NCBI GenBank assembly: GCA_036267875.1
Contig: DATAVE010000164.1
Span: forward strand, 1-36,851
DNA length: 36,851 nucleotides
Source of the DNA: DASZTV01 sp036267875
Lineage (GTDB): Bacteria > Actinomycetota > Actinomycetes > JAFAQI01
Reading direction: 5' to 3'
In this document: piece by piece, positions 8,293-14,968 of the stretch
Layout: the number at the start of each line of letters is the position of its first letter
How positions within the stretch are numbered: position 1 is the first letter of the stretch
Program-made: the position numbers and the translations under genes
Notes under the pieces: model-generated
Database searches by the model: none
The model's input: only the letters and a program-made list of their open reading frames with translations
Told to the model about the DNA's origin: nothing

Positions 8293-8310
8293 CACGATCT
8301 CACATACGCG

Positions 8311-9546
8311 CTACTTCCAGGTGAGCATCAAGTCGCGCACGTGGCGTAGCCCGGGCGGGTACGACAGCTCTTCGTGGCCGGGAGTCAGCCAGTACTCGGG
8401 GATCCGTCGGTGCCACTCACGCAGCGTCACCCGCAGCTCTCGGCGTGCGAGGTGTGACCCGAGGCAGCGGTGCGGCCCGAGTCCGAACGTGATGTGCCGG
8501 TTGCGGGTCCGGTCGAAGCGCACCTCGTGCGGGTCGGTGAACTCGATCGGACAGACGTTCGCAGACCCATAGGCGTTGAGCACCATCGAGCCGGTGGTCA
8601 CCTTGCAACCGTTCGGCAGTGTGACGTCTGCGGTGGCCGTCCGCGGTGAGGAGAACGGCACCGGAGCCTCCCAGCGCAACATCTCCTCGACGGCGTTGTC
8701 GATGCACGACGGGTCGTCGACGATCTGCTTGCGGTGGTCCGGGTTCTGCGCGAGGAACGCGTAGAAGCAGGTGAGGGTGTCGCTGACGGTGTCGAGTCCG
8801 GCGATGAGGAACAGGAACAGGATGTCGAGCATGTCGTTGTCGGTCAGCCGTACGCCGTCGACCTCGGCCTCGATGAACTGCGAGATCACGTCGCCGCTCG
8901 GGTGCTTGCGACGGTCCTCGATGAGCTCGGTGAACAGCGCGTAGATCTTCAGGCCGGTCGCGTTCATCACCCGCATCCGGACCTCGCCGTCGAACGCGGC
9001 CATCTCGTCCTGCTTCTCAGGGTGCAGGATCCCGTCGCGCAGGTGCAGAAACTCCTCGAGCCGGTCCTCCGGCAGCCCGGTCAGGCCAAGGAAGACCGAG
9101 GTGGGGAGCAGGTCGGCGAAGTCGTCGGTGAAGTTGCAGGTGCCCTTGTCGATGAACGTGTCGATCATCGCGTTGGCGCGACGGGCGATGTCCGGCTCGT
9201 GCTCCGCCATCTTCTTGGGGGAGAACAGCGGGTCGAGCAGCCGCCGATAGTTCGAGTGCTGCGGCGGGTCGACGTTCAGCGGAATGAGCGGGCGGGTGTT
9301 GCCCAGCCCCATCTCGACCTGGGATGAGAACAGCTCCGGATGGTGCAGGACGTACTCGATCGTCTCGCGATCGAAGTGCATCGCGACGCCTTCCATCGGC
9401 TCGAGAAAGCCGCCGGCTTCGGTGAGCGCGCGGAACTTGGAATGTGGCGAGGAGAAGTCGAGCAGGTTTGTCATGTCATCGGTCACCTGGAGCTCACCGA
9501 GGTTCGCTTCAGGGTTGGCGTCTGGGTTCACCACTGCTTCAGTCAC
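8311..9546 (-). CDS. Cytochrome P450
   Basis: This 411-residue soluble bacterial P450 has AGLDT in the I-helix (249-253; T253 is the usual oxygen-activating residue), ExxR at 288-291, the perf region near PRTATADV, and the haem loop FGLGPHRCLG at 354-363 with Cys361 as iron ligand. There is no membrane anchor. P450s of this length in actinomycetes hydroxylate terpenoids, steroids or secondary metabolites using a separate ferredoxin; none is encoded next door. The GTG at 9546 has a TACAAG -10-like hexamer six bases upstream and no ribosome site, so translation may be leaderless. It is divergent from the LacI gene and 35 bases from the downstream exporter. Confidence 0.93.
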   Translation of the reverse strand: MTEAVVNPDANPEANLGELQVTDDMTNLLDFSSPHSKFRALTEAGGFLEPMEGVAMHFDRETIEYVLHHPELFSSQVEMGLGNTRPLIPLNVDPPQHSNYRRLLDPLFSPKKMAEHEPDIARRANAMIDTFIDKGTCNFTDDFADLLPTSVFLGLTGLPEDRLEEFLHLRDGILHPEKQDEMAAFDGEVRMRVMNATGLKIYALFTELIEDRRKHPSGDVISQFIEAEVDGVRLTDNDMLDILFLFLIAGLDTVSDTLTCFYAFLAQNPDHRKQIVDDPSCIDNAVEEMLRWEAPVPFSSPRTATADVTLPNGCKVTTGSMVLNAYGSANVCPIEFTDPHEVRFDRTRNRHITFGLGPHRCLGSHLARRELRVTLREWHRRIPEYWLTPGHEELSYPPGLRHVRDLMLTWK

Positions 9547-9552
9547 GGATTA

Positions 9553-9582
9553 CTTGTACACGTTCTCTGACGTCTGCGTCAG
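9553..9582 (-). promoter_or_regulatory. P450 promoter with embedded 6-4-6 inverted repeat
   Basis: On the minus strand CTGACG (-35, complement of 9577-9582) and TACAAG (-10, complement of 9553-9558) are 18 bases apart, with the GTG start six bases after the -10. A perfect inverted repeat CTGACG-tctg-CGTCAG spans 9567-9582 and covers the -35, a good place for a repressor or activator. Confidence 0.45.
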
Positions 9583-9600
9583 CAAACGTAGGGCCGCGAC

Positions 9601-9628
9601 TTGCATCGATGCTTTGTATGCATACAAT
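9601..9628 (+). promoter_or_regulatory. LacI-gene promoter with 14-base palindromic operator
   Basis: -35 TTGCAT at 9601-9606, 16-base spacer, -10 TACAAT at 9623-9628, and a GTG start at 9634 that would be the transcription start. A perfect palindrome, TTGTATGCATACAA (9614-9627), overlaps the -10. Its size and central symmetry are those of LacI-family operators, implying autorepression. Confidence 0.65.
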
Positions 9629-9633
9629 CGCTG

Positions 9634-10653
9634 GTGGTCACAACGGTCTCCCCGCCGACGCTGGATGACGTCGCGTTGCGTGCCGGAGTGTCCCGAATGA
9701 CCGTTTCCAACGCCTACAACCACCCCGACCTGCTGGCCGTGCCGACGCTGACGAAGGTGCGGTCTGCCGCTGCCGAGCTCGGTTACGCGGGCCCAAGTCC
9801 GGTGGGCCGCGCCTTGCGACGTGGCCGGGCCGGCGTGATCGGGCTGGTGACGGCCGATCCGCTCTCCTATCTATTCAGCGATCCGGGCGCGGCGAGCTGG
9901 ATGCACGGCCTGGCCGCTGAGGCCGCCGAGCACGACCTGTCCCTCCAGATCATTCATGCATCGGGGCCAGCTGTCGCCCACAAGGTTGCCGACAGCCTGG
10001 TCGACGGCTGGATCGTCTACGGCGTGGCCGTCGACGACCCGGCGATGGCAGCGGTGCTCGAGCGTCGCCAGCCGATGGTGACCTCACCAGATCCGGTCGG
10101 TGCCGACGCGCATTGCCTACGGGCGGACATAGAAGGCGGCGTACGGGCGGCGATCGATCACCTGATCTCTCTTGGGCATGAGCAGCTGGCGGTCGTCACC
10201 CCGCCCGTGCAAGGGCCGACGTGGATATCCCGGCTTGCGGCGTGCCGGCACGCCGTCGAGGGCAATGGCCGCGACTGGTCGTCGGTCACGGTCGTCGAGA
10301 GCGAAGAGAACGCGCGCCGCGCGGGGGCGGCTGTCGCGGCGGGCTTGCTTGTCGGCGTACGCCCGACCGCGGTGTTTGCGGCCACTGATGCACTTGCGCT
10401 CGGTGTGATGGATGCGGCTCACGTGATCGGCCTGCGGGTACCCGAGGACCTCAGCGTCATCGGGTTCGACGACATCGATGACGCGGCGACGGCATCGCCG
10501 CCGTTGACCACCATCAGGCAGGATCTGCCCGCGCAGGGTCGGCTGGCGGGAGCGTTGGTATCCACTGCGGCTGAAGGTGTCGCTGTGAGACATGTGCATC
10601 CCACCGAGCTGATCGTTCGTGCAAGTACGGCACTACCGCCGGCGACCTCATGA
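9634..10653 (+). CDS. LacI-family transcriptional regulator
   Basis: From the GTG at 9634 the protein has 339 residues. It has an N-terminal LacI helix-turn-helix (TLDDVALRAGVSRMTVSNAYN, ending near residue 29), a hinge region, and a periplasmic-binding-protein-like sugar domain with late signatures AVFAATDALALGVMDAA and LSVIGFDDID. An earlier TTG at 9601 is rejected because it would be the -35 box. No ribosome site precedes the GTG, so a leaderless mRNA is likely. The stop overlaps the ATG of a SemiSWEET transporter (ATGA), so this regulator and a sugar carrier are translated together. The effector is probably a sugar. Confidence 0.9.
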   Translation: MVTTVSPPTLDDVALRAGVSRMTVSNAYNHPDLLAVPTLTKVRSAAAELGYAGPSPVGRALRRGRAGVIGLVTADPLSYLFSDPGAASWMHGLAAEAAEHDLSLQIIHASGPAVAHKVADSLVDGWIVYGVAVDDPAMAAVLERRQPMVTSPDPVGADAHCLRADIEGGVRAAIDHLISLGHEQLAVVTPPVQGPTWISRLAACRHAVEGNGRDWSSVTVVESEENARRAGAAVAAGLLVGVRPTAVFAATDALALGVMDAAHVIGLRVPEDLSVIGFDDIDDAATASPPLTTIRQDLPAQGRLAGALVSTAAEGVAVRHVHPTELIVRASTALPPATS

Positions 10654-10985
10654 GCATCGCCGTTGTCGGCCTGCTCGCCGGCGCGCTGACGACGGGCGCC
10701 TGGCTGCCCCAGCTGCACCGAACCTGGCGCAGCCGGTCTGCGCACGACCTGTCCTGGGCGTACCTGCTGACGACCACGACCGGAATCGCGTTGTGGCTGG
10801 CCTACGGGCTGTTCACCCGCGATGTCGCGGTGATTGCTGCCAACTCCGTCACGATCATGTTGTTGTCGGGCCAGATAGCGCTCAAGGCGCTCGGTCCTGC
10901 GCCGTCGCTAGGAGGCGATGCGAGCCAGGTCGGCCAGGTCCTCCTCGGAGAGGGTTACTGCGGCTGCTGCGACGTTCTCGCGTAG
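10650..10985 (+). CDS. SemiSWEET / PQ-loop sugar transporter
   Basis: The 111-residue protein has three predicted membrane helices and the PQ-loop signature in the first (GAWLPQLHRTWRSRSAHDLSW, about residues 16-37), then WLAYGLFTRDVAVIAANSVTI. This is the single three-helix unit of bacterial SemiSWEETs, which dimerise to carry sugars across the cytoplasmic membrane. Family members usually stop near residue 85. Here about 26 extra residues (from PSLGG on) run antisense into the end of the aldo/keto reductase gene and do not look like conserved protein. It is coupled to the LacI gene by ATGA. Symbol withheld because the substrate is unknown. Confidence 0.82.
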   Translation: MSIAVVGLLAGALTTGAWLPQLHRTWRSRSAHDLSWAYLLTTTTGIALWLAYGLFTRDVAVIAANSVTIMLLSGQIALKALGPAPSLGGDASQVGQVLLGEGYCGCCDVLA

Positions 10986-11768
10986 ATGCGCGCGGGACGA
11001 CGTACCGGGGATGAGCAGGATGTTCGGCGATCGATGCAGCAGCCAGGCAAGCGCGACGGTCATCGGGGAGCAGTCGAGTCGCGTTGCGACTGCGTTGAGC
11101 GTGTCCGACTGCAGCGCCGAGAAGCCGCCGAGCGGGAAGTAAGGCACGTACGCGATGCCCTGCTCGGCAAGGGAGTCGATGAGTTCATCGTCGTCGCGGT
11201 GGGCGACGTTGTAGTAGTTCTGCACGCAAACCACGGGGGCGATCGCTTGCGCTTCGGTGATCTGCTCGGCGTTGACCGTGCTAACGCCAAGGTGCTTGAT
11301 CAGCCCTTGCTGCTGAAGCTCTGCAAGCGCCGAGAACTGCTCAGCGATCGAGCCCGGCTCGGGAGCTCCGAATCCGCCCATGCGCAGGTTGACGACGTCG
11401 AGGGCATCAAGGCCAAGGTGGTCGAGGTTGTCGTGAACGGCCTGGACCAACTCAGCGGGCTGGCGTGCGTGTGGCCAGCCTCCTTCTGCATCCCGCCGCG
11501 CGCCGACCTTGGTGACGATGCGCAGGTTGGTCGGGTACGGGTGCAGCGCTTCCTTGATGATCTCGTTGGTGACATACGGACCGTAGAAGTCGCTGGTGTC
11601 GATGTGTGTGATGCCGGTGTCGACGACCTCACGAAGGACCGCGATCGCCTCGTCGCGATCCTTGGGCGGCCCGAAGACGCCCGGCCCGGCGAGCTGCATC
11701 GCGCCGTAGCCCATCCGAGTCACGTCGAGGTCGGAAGCCATCGTGAAGGTGCCGCCAAGATTGGTCAC
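10908..11768 (-). CDS. Aldo/keto reductase (AKR8/pyridoxal-reductase-like)
   Basis: A 286-residue (beta/alpha)8 reductase. Catalytic Asp in HIDTSD (D57), Tyr in FYGPY (Y62) and Lys in VTKVG (K87) are present. The usual catalytic His of the LDLYLIH motif is replaced by Arg in LDVVNLR, as known in pyridoxal-reductase-type AKRs. The NADPH-binding tail IPGTSSRAHLREN is intact. It probably reduces an aldehyde or ketone with NADPH. The GTG at 11768 shares four bases with the stop of a small membrane-protein ORF (GTGA). Its last 78 bases overlap the SemiSWEET reading frame on the other strand. Confidence 0.88.
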   Translation of the reverse strand: MTNLGGTFTMASDLDVTRMGYGAMQLAGPGVFGPPKDRDEAIAVLREVVDTGITHIDTSDFYGPYVTNEIIKEALHPYPTNLRIVTKVGARRDAEGGWPHARQPAELVQAVHDNLDHLGLDALDVVNLRMGGFGAPEPGSIAEQFSALAELQQQGLIKHLGVSTVNAEQITEAQAIAPVVCVQNYYNVAHRDDDELIDSLAEQGIAYVPYFPLGGFSALQSDTLNAVATRLDCSPMTVALAWLLHRSPNILLIPGTSSRAHLRENVAAAAVTLSEEDLADLARIAS

Positions 11769-11967
11769 CCTGCCGAACCTACGCTGGCGAGGTCGGGTGC
11801 GATCCGGCGCTGCCGCTCCGTGGTGGCGAGGTAGAACGCCCAGGCGAACGCGAAGCTGGCAAACGATGACGACGAAGAACGGCCATGTGCGGGCGATCCC
11901 GCGCCGCAGGCCGTCGATGATGCGCCCAGCTCCCGTTACCCCACGGCGGGTTGAAGAGCGACACCAT
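11765..11967 (-). pseudogene. Small membrane protein, broken by two +1 frameshifts
   Basis: No single frame is open, but strong GC-third-position coding signal hops between frames. From the ATG at 11967 it begins MVSLFNPPWGNGSW. After a GGG run it continues in the next frame as RIIDGLRRGIARTWPFFVVIV. After a TTT run it continues as ASFAFAWAFYLATTERQ and ends LASVGSAG with a TGA that overlaps the aldo/keto reductase GTG by four bases. Removing one G and one T gives a coherent protein of about 66 residues with one or two membrane helices. Both extra bases are in homopolymers, so sequencing error is as likely as real decay. Function unknown. Confidence 0.55.
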
Positions 11968-12188
11968 GGGCCCAGACTCGACTCAGGATCTCAGGGGTCG
12001 TCTACGCCCCTTGTTGCTGCTACCGTGGCCGAGGTTGCAGTTTGCATTTCCTCGAACGTTTTCCAAGCGCCCGCGGGATGTCGACGTGGGGCTTCTCGTC
12101 TTTTTCCGGCCAGTCGGTCGAGTAGCGAGATTCCGCAGCGACCGCGGGTCCGCACGGTGTGGACCAGTTGCACGGAAGGAAAAGTTCG
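11968..12188 (+). other. Region upstream of cspA, no gene seen
   Basis: This 221-base stretch holds no credible reading frame. It probably carries the cspA promoter and a long 5' leader, which is usual for cold-shock genes. I could not find a convincing -35/-10 pair. A GGAAGGA ribosome site lies at its end, 12174-12180. Confidence 0.5.
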
Positions 12189-12392
12189 ATGGCACAGGGC
12201 AGCGTCAAGTGGTTCAACGCTGAAAAGGGCTTCGGTTTCATCGCACAGGACGGCGGCGGCGCCGACGTTTTCGTGCACTTCTCGGCGATCGCGGGTGACG
12301 GCTACCGCAGCCTCGAAGAGAACCAGCGCGTCGAGTTCGACGTCACGCAGGGCCAGAAGGGCCCGCAGGCCGAGAACGTACGAGCGGTCTAA
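12189..12392 (+). CDS. cspA: Cold-shock protein, CspA family
   Basis: A 67-residue single cold-shock domain. RNP1 appears as KGFGFIAQ (about residues 14-21) and RNP2 as VFVHFSAI (27-34), with the aromatic patch W8, F16, F18, F28 and H30 that stacks on single-stranded nucleic acid. It acts in the cytoplasm as an RNA chaperone. Length is exactly that of actinobacterial CspA proteins. The ATG at 12189 is preceded by GGAAGGA eight bases upstream. A GC-rich hairpin follows 17 bases after the stop. It stands alone and is probably monocistronic. Confidence 0.97.
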   Translation: MAQGSVKWFNAEKGFGFIAQDGGGADVFVHFSAIAGDGYRSLEENQRVEFDVTQGQKGPQAENVRAV

Positions 12393-12408
12393 TCTCGATC
12401 GCTTCGCT

Positions 12409-12443
12409 GGGGCCGGAGACCGGACTCGATCCGGCCCGGCCCC
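12409..12443 (+). terminator. Hairpin after cspA
   Basis: GGGGCCGG (12409-12416) pairs with CCGGCCCC (12436-12443). An inner CCGG/CCGG stem (12420-12423 with 12431-12434) closes a 7-base loop. There is no T tract, so it would be an I-shaped, actinomycete-type terminator. It lies inside the apparent upstream coding signal of the next gene. Confidence 0.5.
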
Positions 12444-12529
12444 GGCTGGCGGCGATTGTTCGCCGCCTCACCTGCAGTCTGCTCATCTCGACGATCATTC
12501 CGAGTGGGCTCTTTTATCTCTGCCTGCGA

Positions 12530-13060
12530 GTGGGCAACGTTCACATCGCATTGGCGGCCGCTCTCGCCTGGTGCTACGGCACCTTGTCGTGGCGACTGGC
12601 GGCGAAGCGCGCCTGTCCAGCTCTGCTCTGGGTGACTGCGATCGGGCTGACCGCCAAGACGGCGGTCACAGTTGCGACAGGCAGCACTTTCATCTACTTC
12701 CTGCAACCGGCGATCAGCGAGACGGCGATCGCGCTGCTGTTCCTCGTGTCGCTCTGCGGCGCTCGTCCAGTCGTCGGTCGCGTCGCGTCTGACTTCTATC
12801 CGATGACCGACGAGGTAGCGGGCCGGCCTCGCATCAAGCGGCTCTTCTGGCACCTCACTTTGATGTGGGCGGTGCTCTGCCTCGGCCAGGCCGCGCTCAC
12901 GGTGTGGCTGCTCGAGAAGGCTTCGATGAACACGTTCGTAGCAGCACGGGCCGGCGTAACGACCACGTTTGCTGTCGTGGGGGCTGCGGTGACCGTTTCT
13001 TTCGCTGTACGGATTGCGCGTTCCGAGCGCCTCTTGCATCCGCGGACGATCGCGATCTAA
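12530..13060 (+). CDS. VC0807-like integral membrane protein, start uncertain
   Basis: The coordinates give the first standard start (GTG, 12530; 176 residues). Membrane segments follow, with the conserved-looking TGSTFIYFLQP and RVASDFYPMTDEVAGRPRIKRLF stretches of the VC0807-type family, whose role is unknown. The same frame stays open upstream with strong coding character from about 12422. It reads LAAIVRRLTCSLLIST then IIPSGLFYLCLRVGNVH, a typical first helix. No ATG, GTG or TTG lies in frame there. Either a rare start (CTG 12446 or ATT 12455) is used, a start was lost by mutation or indel, or the protein lacks helix 1. It converges with cadI/arsI, overlapping by four bases. Confidence 0.72.
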   Translation: MGNVHIALAAALAWCYGTLSWRLAAKRACPALLWVTAIGLTAKTAVTVATGSTFIYFLQPAISETAIALLFLVSLCGARPVVGRVASDFYPMTDEVAGRPRIKRLFWHLTLMWAVLCLGQAALTVWLLEKASMNTFVAARAGVTTTFAVVGAAVTVSFAVRIARSERLLHPRTIAI

Positions 13061-13452
13061 CAGCATCCAGCCGGCGTCAGCTCCTCGGCGTCGCTCTTCA
13101 CGGTGTAGAACTCCCACGGCTCGTGACCGGGACCCGTCACCCAGACCTCGTCTTGCACTGCGTAGCAGCACGTGGTGTTGTCCCGCACATCCGTTGACAA
13201 CCCCCTTGCCGCTAGCCGCGAGGCCGCAGCGGTGACCTCCTCGGTCGTCTCGACCTCTACGCCCAGATGGTCCATTCGGGTCGGCTCGCCGGCTGCACCT
13301 TCGAGCAGCACGAGCTTGAGCGGCGGTTCGGCGATCGCGAAGTTCGCATATCCGGGGCGTCGCTTGGCAGGCTCGGCGTCGAAGAGCAAGCTGTAGAAGT
13401 CGACTGCTGCGTCGAGATCGGCGACGCGGAGTGCGAGTTGGACACGTGACAT
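13057..13452 (-). CDS. cadI: CadI/ArsI-family metal-resistance enzyme (VOC fold)
   Basis: The 131-residue protein belongs to the vicinal-oxygen-chelate fold. Its sequence closely resembles mycobacterial CadI as I recall it: start MSRVQLAL, RRPGYANFAIAEPPLKLVLLE, MDHLGVEVE, TTCCYAVQDEVWVTGPG and PWEFYTV. ArsI members cleave the carbon-arsenic bond of trivalent organoarsenicals; the vicinal Cys pair in TTCC binds the arsenical. The His of DHLGVEV and Glu of PWEFY fit two metal ligands, while the third (His in ArsI) is Gln5 here, as in CadI proteins. The C-terminus ends in CC and is shorter than in mycobacterial CadI. The ATG at 13452 follows GGGAG. It is divergent from arsR. Confidence 0.88.
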   Translation of the reverse strand: MSRVQLALRVADLDAAVDFYSLLFDAEPAKRRPGYANFAIAEPPLKLVLLEGAAGEPTRMDHLGVEVETTEEVTAAASRLAARGLSTDVRDNTTCCYAVQDEVWVTGPGHEPWEFYTVKSDAEELTPAGCC

Positions 13453-13482
13453 GGGCTGCTCCCTGTGTTGATGCAGTGATCG

Positions 13483-13528
13483 TTGCTTGTTGATTCGATC
13501 TCTGTCAATATAGACAAATGTCGAATCA
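13483..13528. promoter_or_regulatory. arsR/cadI divergent promoters and ArsR operator
   Basis: Rightward: -35 TTGCTT at 13483-13488, 17-base spacer, -10 CAATAT at 13506-13511, and the arsR ATG at 13518 at the expected transcription start (leaderless). Leftward: a perfect -35 TTGACA (complement of 13503-13508) serves cadI. The inner dyad TGTC-aatata-GACA (13503-13516) covers both elements. A wider perfect dyad, TGATTCGA (13491-13498) with TCGAATCA (13521-13528), encloses it. One bound ArsR dimer would shut both genes. Confidence 0.6.
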
Positions 13529-13868
13529 GCTGGTCGTCGTGAACGAAGTGGCCTGCTGTTCACCGCTCGGGATCGAGCCGATGAGCTCTGACCAGGCGGA
13601 CAGCGTTGCCGTGCTGATGAGGGCGTTGTCCGACCCGATCCGGCTACGCCTGATGTCGCTGATCGCTGCAACCGACGAGATCTGCGTGTGCGACCTCACG
13701 ACACCGTTCGATGTCTCGCAGCCAACGATCAGCCATCACCTCAAGGTGTTGCGTACGGCCGGTCTGGTCGGCTGTCAGCGCCGCGGGACGTGGGTCTACT
13801 ACTGGGCAGAGCGCGAGGCGCTCGACGCTGTGGGCGGGCTGTTCGTCAGCGCCCTTGCAACAACGTGA
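13518..13868 (+). CDS. arsR: ArsR-family metalloregulator
   Basis: The 116-residue protein has an SmtB/ArsR winged helix: VSQPTISHHLKVLRTAGLV is the recognition helix (67-84), followed by a wing with RRGTWVYYW. Metal/arsenic sensing is suggested by CxC in the sensor helix (EICVCDL, C56 and C58) plus an N-terminal vicinal pair C13-C14 (ACCSP). This arrangement suits three-coordinate As(III) or soft-metal binding across the dimer. The ATG at 13518 has no ribosome site and lies at the predicted transcription start. Its TGA overlaps the aquaporin ATG by one base (TGATG), so it is co-translated with the channel. It probably represses itself and cadI. Confidence 0.92.
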   Translation: MSNQLVVVNEVACCSPLGIEPMSSDQADSVAVLMRALSDPIRLRLMSLIAATDEICVCDLTTPFDVSQPTISHHLKVLRTAGLVGCQRRGTWVYYWAEREALDAVGGLFVSALATT

Positions 13869-14662
13869 TGCGGCCCGTCCTTGCTCGTCGACTTTTCGCG
13901 GAGTTTCTTGGGACCGGGCTGCTCGTGGCCGTGGTCGTCGGATCAGGCATCGCCGCGCAGCGGCTCTCCGTCGACCATGGCTTGCAGCTGTTCGAGAACG
14001 CGATCGTCACGGCGCTGGCATTGCCGGTGCTGATCCTCGTGTTCGGCCCCGTCAGTGGCGGTCACCTCAACCCGATCGTCTCGCTCGCCGACTGGCTTCT
14101 CGGCCGAACCCATGGAAGGGGAATCTCGCTCGCCGAGGTGGTGGGTTACGCCGGTGCGCAGACGACCGGCGGCGTCTGCGGAGCCTTGCTCGCGAACGCG
14201 ATGTTCGGACAACCAGAGGGTTGGTCCGCGCGCCACCGCTCGGGCGGTGACCTCTGGCTCGGTGAAGTCGTCGCCACCGCGGGACTGCTACTTGTCATCT
14301 TTGCGCTGGCTCGTTCTGGCAACCATCACCAGACGCCGTGGGCAGTTGGCGCCTACATCGCAGCGGCGTACTGGTTCACGTCGTCGACGTCGTTTGCCAA
14401 TCCTGCTGTGACGATCGGCCGGATGTTCAGCGACACCTTCGCTGGGATCGCACCCTCCTCAGCGCCCGGCTTCATCGGTGCGCAACTCGTCGGAGGCGCC
14501 GTCGGCCTGGCAGGGCTGGCTGCCCTGTATCCGGCGACGTCGTTGAACCCGGCCGTGGTCGAGGTGATGCGTGAGGTCGGTGTCCACCCTGCTGGTCGTG
14601 AGCCGAAGCTGTTGACCTCTGATGCGGTCGACGCTGACCGATCCGGCCGGCCTACCGGTTGA
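13868..14662 (+). CDS. Aquaporin/MIP channel, probable arsenical efflux channel
   Basis: This 264-residue MIP-family channel has six hydrophobic helices and two half-helices. The first asparagine box is NPI (HLNPIVS, 68-70) instead of NPA; the second is canonical NPA (SFANPAVT, 178-180). A wider or altered first box is seen in ars-linked aquaporins. In known systems such as AqpS, the channel lets As(III), or methylarsenicals, leave the cell down the gradient after arsenate reduction. It is coupled directly to arsR. The C-terminal 25 residues or so read through what looks like the end of a deleted arsC and may not be native. Confidence 0.88.
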   Translation: MRPVLARRLFAEFLGTGLLVAVVVGSGIAAQRLSVDHGLQLFENAIVTALALPVLILVFGPVSGGHLNPIVSLADWLLGRTHGRGISLAEVVGYAGAQTTGGVCGALLANAMFGQPEGWSARHRSGGDLWLGEVVATAGLLLVIFALARSGNHHQTPWAVGAYIAAAYWFTSSTSFANPAVTIGRMFSDTFAGIAPSSAPGFIGAQLVGGAVGLAGLAALYPATSLNPAVVEVMREVGVHPAGREPKLLTSDAVDADRSGRPTG

Positions 14663-14743
14663 TCAGGTGCAACCGATCCGCGACGAGATCGATCGGCGGG
14701 TTCGTGAGCTCGTCGTCGAGCTGCTCGACAATGGGAACCGCGG
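14622..14743 (+). pseudogene. Remnant of arsenate reductase (ArsC) C-terminus
   Basis: In the frame shifted from the aquaporin, about 35 residues read LTDPAGLPVDQVQPIRDEI then DRRVRELVVELL. This pattern (DPAG, then a regular RDEIxxRVxxL helix) is how low-molecular-weight phosphatase-type ArsC proteins end. The catalytic CxxNxxRS loop and the rest are absent, and the aquaporin frame runs into the fragment. It looks as if a deletion fused the end of the channel gene to the last part of arsC. The frame has no stop of its own before the convergent S4 gene. Confidence 0.5.
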
Positions 14744-14953
14744 TCAGCCCACGCGAAGCCGTAGGTCTCCCAGGGTCACGACGTCGCCCTTGACCAGCTG
14801 GCGACCTCGGCGATGTTCGATCTCGCCGTTCACCGTCACGTCGTCGGCAGCGAGGATCACCTTCACATCAGAGCCGGAATCGATTGCACCGGCGAGCTTC
14901 AGGAACTGGCCGAGCCGGATCATCTCGTCGCGAATCGGCACGTCGCTCGTCAT
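14744..14953 (-). CDS. S4-domain RNA-binding protein (YaaA/YbcJ type)
   Basis: The 69-residue protein is almost entirely an S4 fold: IRLGQFLKLAGAIDSGSDVK, then VTVNGEIEHRRGRQLVKGDVVTLGD. This is the small stand-alone S4 family whose members bind structured RNA, sometimes near the ribosome. The ATG at 14953 is preceded by a GAGG ribosome site. It lies 15 bases after the SDR stop and may be the last gene of the leftward nad-fadE run. Physiological role unknown. Confidence 0.88.
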   Translation of the reverse strand: MTSDVPIRDEMIRLGQFLKLAGAIDSGSDVKVILAADDVTVNGEIEHRRGRQLVKGDVVTLGDLRLRVG

Positions 14954-14968
14954 TGGTCAGTCCTCGCG

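Noticed and set aside
193..9546. A carotenoid or terpene biosynthetic gene cluster
   Set aside because: A CrtI-like oxidase, a P450 and SDRs are present, but no synthase, prenyltransferase or core biosynthetic enzyme is seen; the genes fit catabolism or tailoring equally well.
11743..12792. 349-codon rightward open frame spanning cspA
   Set aside because: It crosses cspA in another frame, has low-complexity Arg/Ser content, and contradicts the coding signal of the genes beneath it.
14707..14722. AGCTCG-tcgt-CGAGCT hairpin as a terminator of the arsR-aquaporin operon
   Set aside because: It lies within the ArsC-like coding remnant, whose Glu/Leu/Val codons readily create such pairing, and no T tract follows.
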